From NCBI GenBank assembly GCA_963703085.1, contig OY969789.1, positions 434,001 to 498,000 on the forward strand: 64,000 nt of DNA. Direction: 5' to 3'. This document shows, piece after piece, positions 30,784 to 39,696 of this stretch (its first letter is position 1; every line of letters starts with the position of its first letter). Source of the stretch: DATAEG01 sp963703085. Lineage in GTDB: Bacteria; Actinomycetota; Actinomycetes; Mycobacteriales; Jatrophihabitantaceae. The notes beneath the pieces are model-generated. The model was given only the letters and a program-made list of their open reading frames with translations. It did not search any database and was not told where the DNA came from. The position numbers and the translations under genes are program-made.

Positions 30784-30834
30784 TTATGTTCACTTGTCCG
30801 GGCACACAAGAGGCATTATGTTACTGATCATAAC
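30784..30834. promoter_or_regulatory. Divergent promoter with direct repeats, likely MocR binding sites
   Basis: An AT-rich island in a GC-rich gap. TTATGTT occurs at 30784-30790 and 30816-30822, exactly 32 bases apart (three helical turns), the direct-repeat arrangement seen for MocR regulators. GTTACTGATCATAAC at 30820-30834 is a near-palindrome. For the MocR gene a -35 TTGTCC (30794) and -10 TATGTT (30817) are separated by 17 bases. On the other strand TTGTGT and CATAAC could serve the catabolic operon. Confidence 0.55.
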
Positions 30835-30858
30835 TAGCGACGCCTCGGAGATCGCCTC

Positions 30859-32199
30859 ATGGACCGTGACATCGACGCCGCCGCCCTGGCCGAACACATC
30901 GGGCACCCCAGCGCGCGGGGCATCGCCTCGGCTATCACCGCCCTGGTCCGCGGTGGTGACCTGGCGCCCGGGGTGCGGCTGCCCACTGTGCGCGGCCTGG
31001 CCACTGAACTCGGGGTGAGTCCGGCAACCGTCGCGCAGGCCTGGTCAACGCTGCGGCTGCGCCGGGTGATCGCCACCGGTCGGCGCAACGGCACCACGGT
31101 GCTCGGCGCGCCGTCGCTGCCGCACCCGACCCGGTTCGAACGGATCGGCAACTTCGGCAATCGGCTGAACATCGACCTGTCCTGGGCGGTGCCCGACCCG
31201 GCGCTGCTCCCCCCACTGGAGGCAGCGCTGGTGTCGGCGCTGGATGACCCCGGCCTGCACGACTACGCCCGAGAACCGATCACCGCCCGGCTGCGCGACG
31301 CCGTCGCGGGCAGTTGGCCGTTCCCGGCCGAATCCTGGCTGGCCGTCGGCGGCGGGTACGAAGGGCTGCACCTCATCTGCCAGACCTCGATCCAGCCCGG
31401 TGACCGGGTCGCGGTCGAGCAGCCCACCGCCCCGCGCATCCTCGACATCCTCGACGCGGTCGGCGCGGAGCTCATCCCGGTCGCCTGCGATGTGCACGGG
31501 CCGCTGCCCGATCAGCTGCAGCGCGCCCTTCGCACCGATCCGGTCGCGTTCGTGTACCAGCCGCGCACCCATTCGCCGTGCGGGCACTCGGTGGCGCCGG
31601 CCCGGCTGCAGGAGCTGGCTGATGCCCTCAGCCCGGTGAGCGCCCTGGTGATCGAAGATGACGGGCAGGGCGACCTCTCGGCCACGCCGCGGATCAGCAT
31701 CGGCACCGTGCTGCCCGAGCGGACCGTGCACATCCGGTCCTTCTCCAAGCCGTACGGACCCGACCTCCGGTTGGCGGTGCTGGCCGGCGCGCCCGACGCG
31801 GTGGAGCGAGCCAGGGTGTACCGAACCTTCGGCACCGGCTGGACCAGTCGCATCCTGCAGGACGCCGCCGCATACCTGCTCACCGACGCCTCGACTCAGG
31901 CCGTGGTCGACGAGGCCCGCTCGATCTACCAGCAGCGCCGCCGAGCCGTCGCTGACCCCCTTGCCGAGCTGGGCGTGCCTACCCAGAATGCCGACGGTCT
32001 TTGCCTGTGGGTACCGGTCCAGGACGAGCGCCACGCCCTGGTGACCCTTGCCGCGCACGGCATTTCAGCCAGTCCCGGCAGCCGCTACCACAGCAGTGCC
32101 GGCGCACCACATATCCGAGTGGGGACCGGACGGCTCACCGAGCAAGCTGCATACGTGGCGGAAAGCCTCGCCCTGGCCGCAGGCCCACACGTGGATTGA
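30859..32199 (+). CDS. MocR-type GntR regulator with aminotransferase-like domain
   Basis: 446 aa. An N-terminal winged helix-turn-helix (about residues 20-80; VRLPTVRGLATELGVSPATVAQAWSTLR) is joined to a fold type I aminotransferase-like domain. The PLP lysine is K297 in IRSFSKPYGPDLR. MocR proteins use PLP or its adducts as effectors. It is divergent from the nitrilase/ABC operon and probably controls it through the repeats in the shared promoter. An effector derived from the imported amino compound would fit. Confidence 0.92.
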   Translation: MDRDIDAAALAEHIGHPSARGIASAITALVRGGDLAPGVRLPTVRGLATELGVSPATVAQAWSTLRLRRVIATGRRNGTTVLGAPSLPHPTRFERIGNFGNRLNIDLSWAVPDPALLPPLEAALVSALDDPGLHDYAREPITARLRDAVAGSWPFPAESWLAVGGGYEGLHLICQTSIQPGDRVAVEQPTAPRILDILDAVGAELIPVACDVHGPLPDQLQRALRTDPVAFVYQPRTHSPCGHSVAPARLQELADALSPVSALVIEDDGQGDLSATPRISIGTVLPERTVHIRSFSKPYGPDLRLAVLAGAPDAVERARVYRTFGTGWTSRILQDAAAYLLTDASTQAVVDEARSIYQQRRRAVADPLAELGVPTQNADGLCLWVPVQDERHALVTLAAHGISASPGSRYHSSAGAPHIRVGTGRLTEQAAYVAESLALAAGPHVD

Positions 32200-32235
32200 G
32201 CACGATCGCGCTCAGTCGGCCGCTGTCCGCTGGGC

Positions 32236-33153
32236 TCAGCGGTGCGCGAGCCAGGCCAGGATGCCGTCGGCGACCGACTGGGCGATCCGCTGCCGGCCGC
32301 CGGCGGTGGACTGCCGGGCCGCGTCCCCGGCATTGCGCATGTTGCCGAGTTCGAGAAACGTCGAGGGCACCGTGGCCAGATTGAGCGCACCGAAGTCCTC
32401 GCGCGGGTAGTACCCGTTCGTGCCGAGGTAGGTCGAGGTGGTGAAGCCCGACGAGGCAAGCACCGAGTCGTGCAGGGCGACGGTGAGCGTGTGTGACTGC
32501 GCCGCCACTTTCGGCCCGGCCGGTGGCCTGGAGTCCTCACAGATGTGGAAGCCGTGGCCGGCGCCGTTGGCGGTGCCGTCCGCATGAATGCTGATCACCG
32601 CGGCTACGCCAGGGCGGTTGCCGATCTCGGCCCGGGTCGTGATGCACGGACCCGCGCTGGTGTCGTTGGGCCGGGTCAGCACCACGGTGATTCCGTGCCC
32701 GGTCAGGATCGAACGGATGCGCACCGACACGTCCCAGTTGAAGGCGTGCTCGGGATAGCCGGCAGTGGTGTTGGTGCCGGTGGTGTCGCAGAAGTTGGTA
32801 TGCCCGTAACCGACGTTGACCCGGTGTGACACAGCAGGGTTGTTGGCGTTGGCACCGTTGTGCCCCGGGTTCAGCACGATGGTGGTGCCGGCAACGGGAG
32901 ATCGGGTGGAGGGACGCTGGCTCGACGGGCTCGAGTGGCGCGGTGGCGTCGTCGGGTGAGCCCTGGTCGGGGACGAGCGGGCGGTCGCCGCACCCGGCGC
33001 GGTGCTCGTCACGGCCTGCGACGACTCCGCCGAGCTCGACCGGGATGCCGTACTCGGGCCCACACCGCTGGTACACGCCGCACTCCCGAGCAGCGCCGCG
33101 GAGGCGAGCAGGCAACCGCCGAACAGGGAGCCGTACCTTCGCCGCGGCCGCAC
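32236..33153 (-). CDS. N-acetylmuramoyl-L-alanine amidase (Amidase_3)
   Basis: About 305 aa. A secretion signal (RPRRRYGSLFGGCLLASAALLGSAAC) is followed by a Ser/Thr/Pro-rich linker and a zinc amidase domain. The zinc ligands are seen in LNPGHNG, PEHAFNW and ISIHADG, and the catalytic glutamate in FLELGNMRN; this resembles the mycobacterial Rv3717 type. It cleaves the amide bond between muramic acid and the stem peptide outside the cell. Start GTG 33153 gives a compact signal peptide; the frame is open to an ATG at 33219. The signal ends near a cysteine, but the lipobox is poor. Confidence 0.88.
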   Translation of the reverse strand: MRPRRRYGSLFGGCLLASAALLGSAACTSGVGPSTASRSSSAESSQAVTSTAPGAATARSSPTRAHPTTPPRHSSPSSQRPSTRSPVAGTTIVLNPGHNGANANNPAVSHRVNVGYGHTNFCDTTGTNTTAGYPEHAFNWDVSVRIRSILTGHGITVVLTRPNDTSAGPCITTRAEIGNRPGVAAVISIHADGTANGAGHGFHICEDSRPPAGPKVAAQSHTLTVALHDSVLASSGFTTSTYLGTNGYYPREDFGALNLATVPSTFLELGNMRNAGDAARQSTAGGRQRIAQSVADGILAWLAHR

Positions 33154-33283
33154 CGGGCCAGTCTTGCAGAGGCCAGCGCCGATCCCGGGATCTGCACATC
33201 GCTGAGCCCCGATGGGCAACTGCCTCGTGCTGACTGATAATCGCTACGTGGCCACCACCCGGCGGACCTGGTCGGACTGACCC

Positions 33284-34180
33284 ATGGTCTTTGTCATCGG
33301 TGTGGCCGCGGCGCTCTCCCTCGGCATCGGCTACGTCTTACAGCAACGTGTTGCCGCCACCACGGAGCTGGCCGAACTGCTCCGGCTGCGGTTGCTGCTG
33401 GATCTCGTGCACCGCCCGCTGTGGTGGGTCGGCATCGGCTGCATGGTCGTCGGAGAACTGCTGGCCGGACTGGCGTTGCACTTCGGCACGGTCACGGTGG
33501 TCGAGCCGCTGCTGTCCACCAGCCTGCTCTTCGCCCTGGCTTTTGCCGCCGTCCTGGTCCGGGCCCGGCTGCGGTGGCAGGAGATCTGCGGCTCGGTGTT
33601 GCTGTCCGGGGCACTCGGCGTCTTCATCGCGTTCAGCAACCCACGCACGTCGCCGGCACCGGCTCCCAACGACGCGGTGCTCACCCTTGCGGTGTGTTCG
33701 GTCATCGGTGTGGTGGCCGCGCTGGTTGTGGTCGGCAAGCGGCGTGGTCTGGTGGGCGAATCGGTGCTCTTGGCCACCGGGGCCGGGCTGCTGTACGGAC
33801 TGCAGGACGCCGGGACCCGGGCCACCTTGCAACTGGCTCAGCACGAGGGCATCCGATCGATACTGCTGAGTCTGTGGCCCTACATCGTGATCGGCGCCGG
33901 CGTGATCGGGATCCTGCTGTCGCAGAGCGCGTTCAAAGCCGCCCGGCTGGACTACTCGTTGCCGCCCATCGCTGCCGCGGAGCCGATCGCCGGGATCGCC
34001 CTGGGCGTGAGCCTGCTGGGCGACGTCGTGTCGGTGAGCATCGGCGGGCTGGCCGTCGAGTCGGCCTGCCTGGCCGCCATGTTGCTCGGCGTGGCCCTGA
34101 TCGGGCGGTCCAGCAACTTGGCGGCCAGCTGCGACGTCGAGGTCAGCCCTGCTCCCGCAGCGCCCGCAGACCCTGCTTGA
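33284..34180 (+). CDS. DMT-like multispanning membrane protein
   Basis: 298 aa with nine or ten predicted membrane helices in two similar halves, as in drug/metabolite transporters. The motif VVEPLLSTSLLFALAFAAVLVRARLRWQEICGSVLL and the second-half match PIAAAEPIAGIALGVSLLGD fit that superfamily's internal repeat. Substrate unknown. It is convergent with the hopanoid operon, and its last 38 bases overlap the 3' end of hpnH. Confidence 0.75.
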   Translation: MVFVIGVAAALSLGIGYVLQQRVAATTELAELLRLRLLLDLVHRPLWWVGIGCMVVGELLAGLALHFGTVTVVEPLLSTSLLFALAFAAVLVRARLRWQEICGSVLLSGALGVFIAFSNPRTSPAPAPNDAVLTLAVCSVIGVVAALVVVGKRRGLVGESVLLATGAGLLYGLQDAGTRATLQLAQHEGIRSILLSLWPYIVIGAGVIGILLSQSAFKAARLDYSLPPIAAAEPIAGIALGVSLLGDVVSVSIGGLAVESACLAAMLLGVALIGRSSNLAASCDVEVSPAPAAPADPA

Positions 34181-35156
34181 GCGATCCCATCGTGGCCAGC
34201 ACCGCAGTGGGCTCGTATCCGCAGTGCGCCATGCAGTTGTTGCACCGCTCGTCCTTGCCGCGGCCGTACTTCTCCCAGTCGGTCGTCTCGAGCAGCTCTT
34301 TGTAGGTCTTCGCGTACCCGTCGGCCATCAGGTAGCAGGGCTTCTGCCAGCCGAGCAAGGAGTAGGAGGGGATGCCCCACGCGGTGCACTGGAAGTCCGC
34401 CTTGCCCTCGAGGAAGTCGAGGAACAGCGGCGAGTGATTCAGCCGCCACCGCTTGCGGTTGCCCCCGGCGAACGCCTTCGAGAAAAGCTCGCGCGTCTCG
34501 GTGACCCCGAGGAAGTGGTCCTGGTCGGGCGCCTTCTCGTAGGCGTAGGCGGGCGACAGCATCATGCTGTCAACCTTGACCTCGTCGTTGAGGAAGTTCA
34601 TCACGTCGATGATCGTCTGCGGCGTGTCGGTGTTGAAGAACGTCGAGTTGGTGGTGACCCGGAAGCCCTTCTCCTTCAAGAACTTGATCGCGGCGACTGC
34701 TTCATCGAAGACGCCCTCCTTGGCCACCGACTCGTCGTGCCGCTGCTGCAGCCCGTCGACGTGAATGGCGAAGGAGAAGTAGGCCGACGGCTTGAAGTTG
34801 AACTTGTCCCAGCGCTTGCGGACGAGCTCGGCGTTGGTGCACAGGTAGACGTACTTCTTGCGCTTGACCAGCTCGTTGACCATCTCGTCGATCTGCGGGT
34901 GCATCAGCGGCTCCCCGCCGGCGATGGACACCATCGGCGCGCCGGACTCCAGGATCGCGTTCACCGCCCGGTCAACGGGCATCCGCTGGCGCAACAGGTC
35001 GTGCGGCTGCTGGATCTTGCCGCACCCGTTGCACTTGAGGTTGCAGGCGAAGAGCGGCTCCAGCTCGACGATCAGCGGGAACTTCTCGACCCGGCGCACC
35101 TTCTTGGAGAACAGGTACCAACCGATGCGTGCGCCTTGGCGAAGTGGGATAGCCAT
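34143..35156 (-). CDS. hpnH: Adenosyl-hopene transferase, radical SAM
   Basis: 337 aa. HpnH joins the 5'-deoxyadenosyl group of SAM to diploptene, the first step of side-chain extension. The radical SAM CX3CX2C cluster is C38, C42, C45 (FACNLKCNGCGK). SIAGGEPLMHPQID is the SAM-binding GGE motif. The C-terminal region has further cysteines (CYLMADGYAKTYKELL, RCNNCMAHCGYEP) expected in this family. The ATG immediately follows the TAA of the HpnG-IspH gene (TAAATG). Last gene of the hopanoid operon. Confidence 0.95.
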   Translation of the reverse strand: MAIPLRQGARIGWYLFSKKVRRVEKFPLIVELEPLFACNLKCNGCGKIQQPHDLLRQRMPVDRAVNAILESGAPMVSIAGGEPLMHPQIDEMVNELVKRKKYVYLCTNAELVRKRWDKFNFKPSAYFSFAIHVDGLQQRHDESVAKEGVFDEAVAAIKFLKEKGFRVTTNSTFFNTDTPQTIIDVMNFLNDEVKVDSMMLSPAYAYEKAPDQDHFLGVTETRELFSKAFAGGNRKRWRLNHSPLFLDFLEGKADFQCTAWGIPSYSLLGWQKPCYLMADGYAKTYKELLETTDWEKYGRGKDERCNNCMAHCGYEPTAVLATMGSLKQGLRALREQG

Positions 35157-36671
35157 TTAACCTGCAACTCCTTTGGGCAACGTGAACGTGATGTCTTCCT
35201 TCGCGACAACACGTTCGTCGACGTCGACGGGGCCCAACGCACGCAACGTGTGCAGGACCTCGTCCACGAGATGGGGCGGTGCGGACGCGCCGGCGGTGAG
35301 ACCGACGGTAGTCGTTCCGGCGAGCCACGCCGGCATGATCCCGGCGGCGTCGTCGACAAGGTGGGCCGGGGTGCCGTACCGCTCAGCGACCTCGACCAAT
35401 CTCAGCGAGTTGGACGAGTTCGTCGAGCCCACCACGATGACAACGTCGGAGTCAGCGGCGATGGCCGCAACCGCACGCTGCCGGTTCGTGGTGGCGTAGC
35501 AGATGTCGTCGGTGGCCGACGACTCGATCAGCGGGAAGCGGCGGCGCAGCACGTCGACGGTCGAGGCTGCGTCCTCGACGGCCAGGGTGGTCTGCATGAG
35601 GAACGCGACCCGGTCCGGGTCGTCGACGGCGACCCGCTCGGCGTCCTCGACGTTCTGCACCAGGGTGATCTTTCCCGGCACCTCACCGAGGGTCCCCTCG
35701 GTCTCGTCGTGATCGGCATGCCCGATGAGAACCACCGAGTCACCGCGTCCGACGAACCGGCGCGCCTCCGCATGCACCTTGGCCACCAGCGGACAGGTGG
35801 CGTCGATGACGTTGAGGTCCCGGGTGGCCGCCTCCTCGCGGACTGCCGGGGCGACCCCGTGCGCGGAGAACACCACCGTGGTGCCGTCCGGCACCTCGTC
35901 CAGTTCGTCGACGAACACCGCGCCCTGGCGCTGCAGATCGGCCACGACATGCGCGTTGTGCACGATCTGCCGACGGACGTAGACCGGCCGGGAGTACCGC
36001 TGCAACGCCGCCTCGACGATGTCGATGGCGCGATCCACCCCGGCGCAGAACGACCGCGGGCCGGCCAGCAACACCTGCCGGGGTCCGGCCAAGTCGGCCC
36101 AGCGGCGCAGCGCCGGGCCGATCTTGCGCAGGGTCAGCAGCGCTTTCGCTCCGGACGGGACGGTGGCCAGCCGCGCCACCGGGCTGTGCGGCGTGTCGAC
36201 GATGACCCGGACCACCGCGATGGGCAATGGCTGCTGCGGGCGCTCCAGCGCGCGCACCAGCGCCGCCGACTCCATGTCCACGGCCAGTGCCCCGGTCGCA
36301 GCCAACTTCTCCCGCTCGGCCGCGCCCTGCACCACATGATCAGTGCTGACCATCGGGCCGATGTGCACGCGCAGACCCATCGCCCGCAACTCGGCCACCA
36401 GCGGCTGCGCGGCGCGCAGCACCATCCGGCCCTTCTTGTCGCGCACTTCGCTGGCGATGAACACGTCGCCAGGTCGCATCCCCGGATCGAGTGCGCCGGC
36501 GACTCCGGCCACCGCCACCGCGTCCGGGCGCAACCCGGCCAGCTGCGACAGCCAGGCCTGCACGCGCTCGGCGCCCATTCCGCACCGCACTACCGTGGCG
36601 CCCGGCACCCGCCCCCGCAGCGCGGCGTACTCAGTGCGCAGCGCGGTAACCACCACCAGGCCGTCACTCAC
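35157..36671 (-). CDS. Fusion of HpnG-like nucleoside hydrolase and IspH reductase
   Basis: 504 aa. Residues 1-195 resemble hopanoid-associated HpnG/nucleoside phosphorylases (VVTALRTEYAAL, VAVAGVAGALDPGMRPGDV, GALAVDMESAALV), the enzyme that removes adenine from adenosylhopane. Residues 198-504 are a full IspH, the 4Fe-4S enzyme that makes IPP and DMAPP. Its cluster cysteines are in SFCAGVDRA (C209), DATCPLVAKVH and DDICYATTNRQ, and GHADHDETEGTLGE is also present. I see no stop or frameshift at the joint. GTG 36671 overlaps the shc stop by 8 bases. Both halves look intact, so the protein probably serves both ends of hopanoid synthesis. Confidence 0.92.
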   Translation of the reverse strand: MSDGLVVVTALRTEYAALRGRVPGATVVRCGMGAERVQAWLSQLAGLRPDAVAVAGVAGALDPGMRPGDVFIASEVRDKKGRMVLRAAQPLVAELRAMGLRVHIGPMVSTDHVVQGAAEREKLAATGALAVDMESAALVRALERPQQPLPIAVVRVIVDTPHSPVARLATVPSGAKALLTLRKIGPALRRWADLAGPRQVLLAGPRSFCAGVDRAIDIVEAALQRYSRPVYVRRQIVHNAHVVADLQRQGAVFVDELDEVPDGTTVVFSAHGVAPAVREEAATRDLNVIDATCPLVAKVHAEARRFVGRGDSVVLIGHADHDETEGTLGEVPGKITLVQNVEDAERVAVDDPDRVAFLMQTTLAVEDAASTVDVLRRRFPLIESSATDDICYATTNRQRAVAAIAADSDVVIVVGSTNSSNSLRLVEVAERYGTPAHLVDDAAGIMPAWLAGTTTVGLTAGASAPPHLVDEVLHTLRALGPVDVDERVVAKEDITFTLPKGVAG

Positions 36672-38595
36672 CGCTGCGTCCTTCCTGTGCCGAGAGGTAC
36701 CGGCCCAATGCGCTCACCGGGAACACCAGCCGATACATCTCGTAGTTGATGTAGAAGTCTCCCGGAAATCCCGTACCTGTGTAGAGATCTTCGTCCCATC
36801 CGCCAACTGCATTCTGATTCTCCACCAACCATCCGACGCCGCGGCGCACGACTCGCGTGGAAGGGTCGAGGGCCAGCAACGCGAGCAACGCCCAGGCCGT
36901 TTGTGACGCCGTGGACGCGCCGCGGCCGCGCCAGCTGTCGTCGGTGTAGGAGCGCAGGTCCTCGCCCCAGCCACCGTCCTCGTTCTGCACCGTTTCCAGC
37001 CAGCGAGCCGCGCTGCGCAGTGCGGCGGCGTCGGTCGGCACCCCGGCTGCGACGAGCGCCGGCACCGCGGCGCCGGTGCCGTAGACGTAGTTCGCGCCCC
37101 AACGGCCGAACCACGAGCCGTCCGCCTCCTGTGCGTCCAGCAGCCAGCGCACCCCCTCGCGGGTGACCTCGGCGTCGCGCATCCCGACGTGGCCGAGCAT
37201 CTCCACGACGTGGGCGGTGACGTCTGCCGACGGCGGGTCGATCACCGCGCCGAAGTCGCAGAAGGGCAGCTTCTCCACCAGCTTGCGGGTGTTGTCCGCG
37301 TCGAACGCGCCCCAGCCGTGGTCCGTCGAGCGCATCCCGATCGTCCACGCGACACCCCGGCGCACGGCCGCATCAACGCCTGGCACCACACCCTCACCGA
37401 CGCGCCGCAGCGCGAGCACCACCTCGGCGGTGTCGTCGATGTCGGGGTAGCCGTTGTTCGCGAACTCGAATGCCCAGCCGCCCGGCTCTAGATTCGGCCG
37501 CTGGACCGACCAGTCGCCCTTCACCCGGATCTCCTCGCCGAGCAACCACTGGGTCACCCGGACCACTGCCGGGTCGGTGGGGGCACAGCCGGCGTCGAGC
37601 AACGCGGTGAGCGCGAGACAGGCGTCCCACACCGGCGACTGGCAGGCCTCGAGCCGGCGCACCATCCCGCCGCTGGACTGTTCGCGGATGAGGAAGCCCT
37701 CGAGCCCGTCGACGGCGGCCTTCATCGTGGGGTGATCGAGCGGGTAGTCGAGCAGGTGCAGCGCGAGGATGGAGTAGACCCACGGCGGCTGGATGCCACC
37801 CCATCCTCCGTCGGCCTCCTGCCGCGCGATGATCCACTCGGCGGCCCGGCGCAGCGCGGCCTTCCGGCCCGGTTTGACCGGCGAGCGCGCGTACCACTTC
37901 AGCACTTTGTCCAGCACCCCGAACGCGGTAGCCACTGCGCCCTTCGTGACAGCCGGTACAGCCTTGCCGGTGCGCAGCTCCGCCAGGCTGAACGGCAGCG
38001 GTCGCACCGGGCGCAACGTGGCCACCACGGTGATCGGCACGACGGTCTGCCGCGCCCAGCAGGCCCAGTCGTAGACGTTCAGCGGCACCCATTTCGGCAG
38101 CAGGACCAGCTCGGGGGGCATCGCCGGCAGGTCGTCCCAGGACCACTCGCCGAACAGGGCCAGCCAGATCCGGGTGAAGACGCGGCTCTGCTCTATGCCG
38201 CCGTTGGCCAGCACGAACTCCCGGGCGATGCGCATGTGCGGCTTGCCGGCGTCGTCACCGGCCAGCCGCAGCGCGGCGTATGCCTCGATCGTGGTGGACA
38301 GGTCGCCCGGACCGCCCTCGAACGTCGCCCACGTGCCGTCCTCGCGTTGCTGCGAGCGAATCCAGCGGGCCGCCTGCTCGAGGTCCTGGGGTTGCAGGAT
38401 GCCCAGGAACTGCCGGAGCAGCAGGTCCTCGGCGTCCATGGTGACGTTGGTGCGCAGCTCGCCTTTCCACCAGCCGGCGGGTGCCTGGCGCGCCAGGAGA
38501 TGGTCGCGGGCGCGCGCAACGGTCGACCGGACGGCGTCCAACGATGGCGACTCGGCAGCGTGGCGACTTGTCGTCGTCTCGTCGGTCCCGGTCAC
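36664..38595 (-). CDS. shc: Squalene-hopene cyclase
   Basis: 643 aa, the normal size. Cyclises squalene to hopene/diplopterol at the membrane. The catalytic DXDD is DIDD around residue 384 (YPDIDDTAEVVLAL). Several QW repeats are visible (QREDGTWATF, QEADGGWGGIQPPW, QNEDGGWGEDL, NQNAVGGWDEDLY). The GTG at 38595 overlaps the stop of the prenyl synthase gene (GTGA). The open frame extends to 39282 but only as antisense-like sequence. Sits between the prenyl synthase and HpnG-IspH genes in the hopanoid operon. Confidence 0.96.
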   Translation of the reverse strand: MTGTDETTTSRHAAESPSLDAVRSTVARARDHLLARQAPAGWWKGELRTNVTMDAEDLLLRQFLGILQPQDLEQAARWIRSQQREDGTWATFEGGPGDLSTTIEAYAALRLAGDDAGKPHMRIAREFVLANGGIEQSRVFTRIWLALFGEWSWDDLPAMPPELVLLPKWVPLNVYDWACWARQTVVPITVVATLRPVRPLPFSLAELRTGKAVPAVTKGAVATAFGVLDKVLKWYARSPVKPGRKAALRRAAEWIIARQEADGGWGGIQPPWVYSILALHLLDYPLDHPTMKAAVDGLEGFLIREQSSGGMVRRLEACQSPVWDACLALTALLDAGCAPTDPAVVRVTQWLLGEEIRVKGDWSVQRPNLEPGGWAFEFANNGYPDIDDTAEVVLALRRVGEGVVPGVDAAVRRGVAWTIGMRSTDHGWGAFDADNTRKLVEKLPFCDFGAVIDPPSADVTAHVVEMLGHVGMRDAEVTREGVRWLLDAQEADGSWFGRWGANYVYGTGAAVPALVAAGVPTDAAALRSAARWLETVQNEDGGWGEDLRSYTDDSWRGRGASTASQTAWALLALLALDPSTRVVRRGVGWLVENQNAVGGWDEDLYTGTGFPGDFYINYEMYRLVFPVSALGRYLSAQEGRSGE

Positions 38596-39668
38596 CGGTC
38601 GCGCCCGACGATGAACGCAGCCAGTTCGGTGAGCTCCGCCACCGCTTGCTGGTTCGGCAGCGCGAGGGCAGCGAGTTGCTGATGAGCGAGTTCCAGCCGG
38701 CGGTCCGCCTCGGTCATCGCCCAGTCCAGGCCCCCGGCTTCGCCGATGAGCTTGGTCGCCAGCGACACGTCTTCCTCGGTCTTGGGTGGACCGTCGCCGA
38801 AGAGCTCCGCCAACCGGCGAGACGCATCGGTGCCGGCGGCCAGCGCCGCGACGATGGTCGCGCTGCGCTTGCCCGCGCGCACGTCCGACGAGGACGACTT
38901 GCCGGTGGCGGCCGGATCTCCCACAACGCCGAGCACGTCGTCGACCAGTTGGAACGCGATGCCGAGCTCCCGGCCGAACGCGCCGAGCCCGGCAACGACC
39001 GATGCCGGGGCTTCGGCAGCGATGGCGCCGATGGCCGTCGAACAGGACAGCAGCGCGGCGGTCTTGCCGATCTCCATCCGCAGCACGTCGTCGAGGTCGA
39101 CATTGGGGCGGCCTTCCAGCTCGAGGTCCTGGGACTGCCCGCTGATCAGCTCCTGTGTCGCACTGAGCAGGCAGGGCAGGCAGCGCAGGCCCGGCTCCCC
39201 GGCCCGGGCCAGCGTCTCGATCGCCGCGGTGAGCATGGCGTTGCCGGCCAGGATGGCCTGGCCCTCGCCGTACACCACCCATCCGGTCGGCCGGTGTCGC
39301 CGCTCCACGTCGCGGTCCATCACGTCGTCGTGCAGCAGGGAGAAGTTGTGCACGAGCTCGACGGCCACGGCCGGTGGCACCGCCGATTCAGCATCGCCGC
39401 CGACCGCCTCGGCGGACAGCACGGTCAGCGCCGGCCGGATCGACTTCCCGCCGCTGTCGGTCACCCGCCCGTCGGCATCCACCCAGCCCATCTGGTAGCC
39501 GGCGATCTGGCGCATCCGCTCGTCGCCGATGTGCTCGACGGCGGCCTGCAGGGCAGGACGTACCCGAGCCCGGGTGCGGTCGAGGATGCCCGGCACGGTG
39601 GGCCTGGCCGCGGTACCCGCGGGGGCCCCCAGTGCCCTGCGCGGGTCGCGCTTGGGGGGATAACTCAT
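38592..39668 (-). CDS. Polyprenyl diphosphate synthase (farnesyl/geranylgeranyl type)
   Basis: 358 aa. The first Asp-rich motif is DDVMD at residues 114-118 (LLHDDVMDRD) and the second DDVLGVVGD at 243-251. Binding residues are also seen in GGKSIRPAL. It condenses IPP with allylic diphosphates. Its place in the hopanoid operon implies supply of farnesyl diphosphate for squalene synthesis. Start ATG 39668 is taken; two upstream GTG codons in frame (39689, 39683) are alternatives because the ribosome site GGAG is unusually close to the ATG. Confidence 0.92.
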   Translation of the reverse strand: MSYPPKRDPRRALGAPAGTAARPTVPGILDRTRARVRPALQAAVEHIGDERMRQIAGYQMGWVDADGRVTDSGGKSIRPALTVLSAEAVGGDAESAVPPAVAVELVHNFSLLHDDVMDRDVERRHRPTGWVVYGEGQAILAGNAMLTAAIETLARAGEPGLRCLPCLLSATQELISGQSQDLELEGRPNVDLDDVLRMEIGKTAALLSCSTAIGAIAAEAPASVVAGLGAFGRELGIAFQLVDDVLGVVGDPAATGKSSSSDVRAGKRSATIVAALAAGTDASRRLAELFGDGPPKTEEDVSLATKLIGEAGGLDWAMTEADRRLELAHQQLAALALPNQQAVAELTELAAFIVGRDR

Positions 39669-39696
39669 GGCTCCATCATTCACGGGCACGCGGCGC

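Noticed and set aside
32236..33219. Amidase as a lipoprotein
   Set aside because: A cysteine ends the hydrophobic signal, but the residue at -3 is serine rather than leucine, so the lipobox is weak; left as a secreted amidase.
34224..36749. An 841-codon open frame antisense to hpnH and the HpnG-IspH gene
   Set aside because: Composition and lack of motifs mark it as a codon-bias shadow; the reverse strand has well-defined enzymes.
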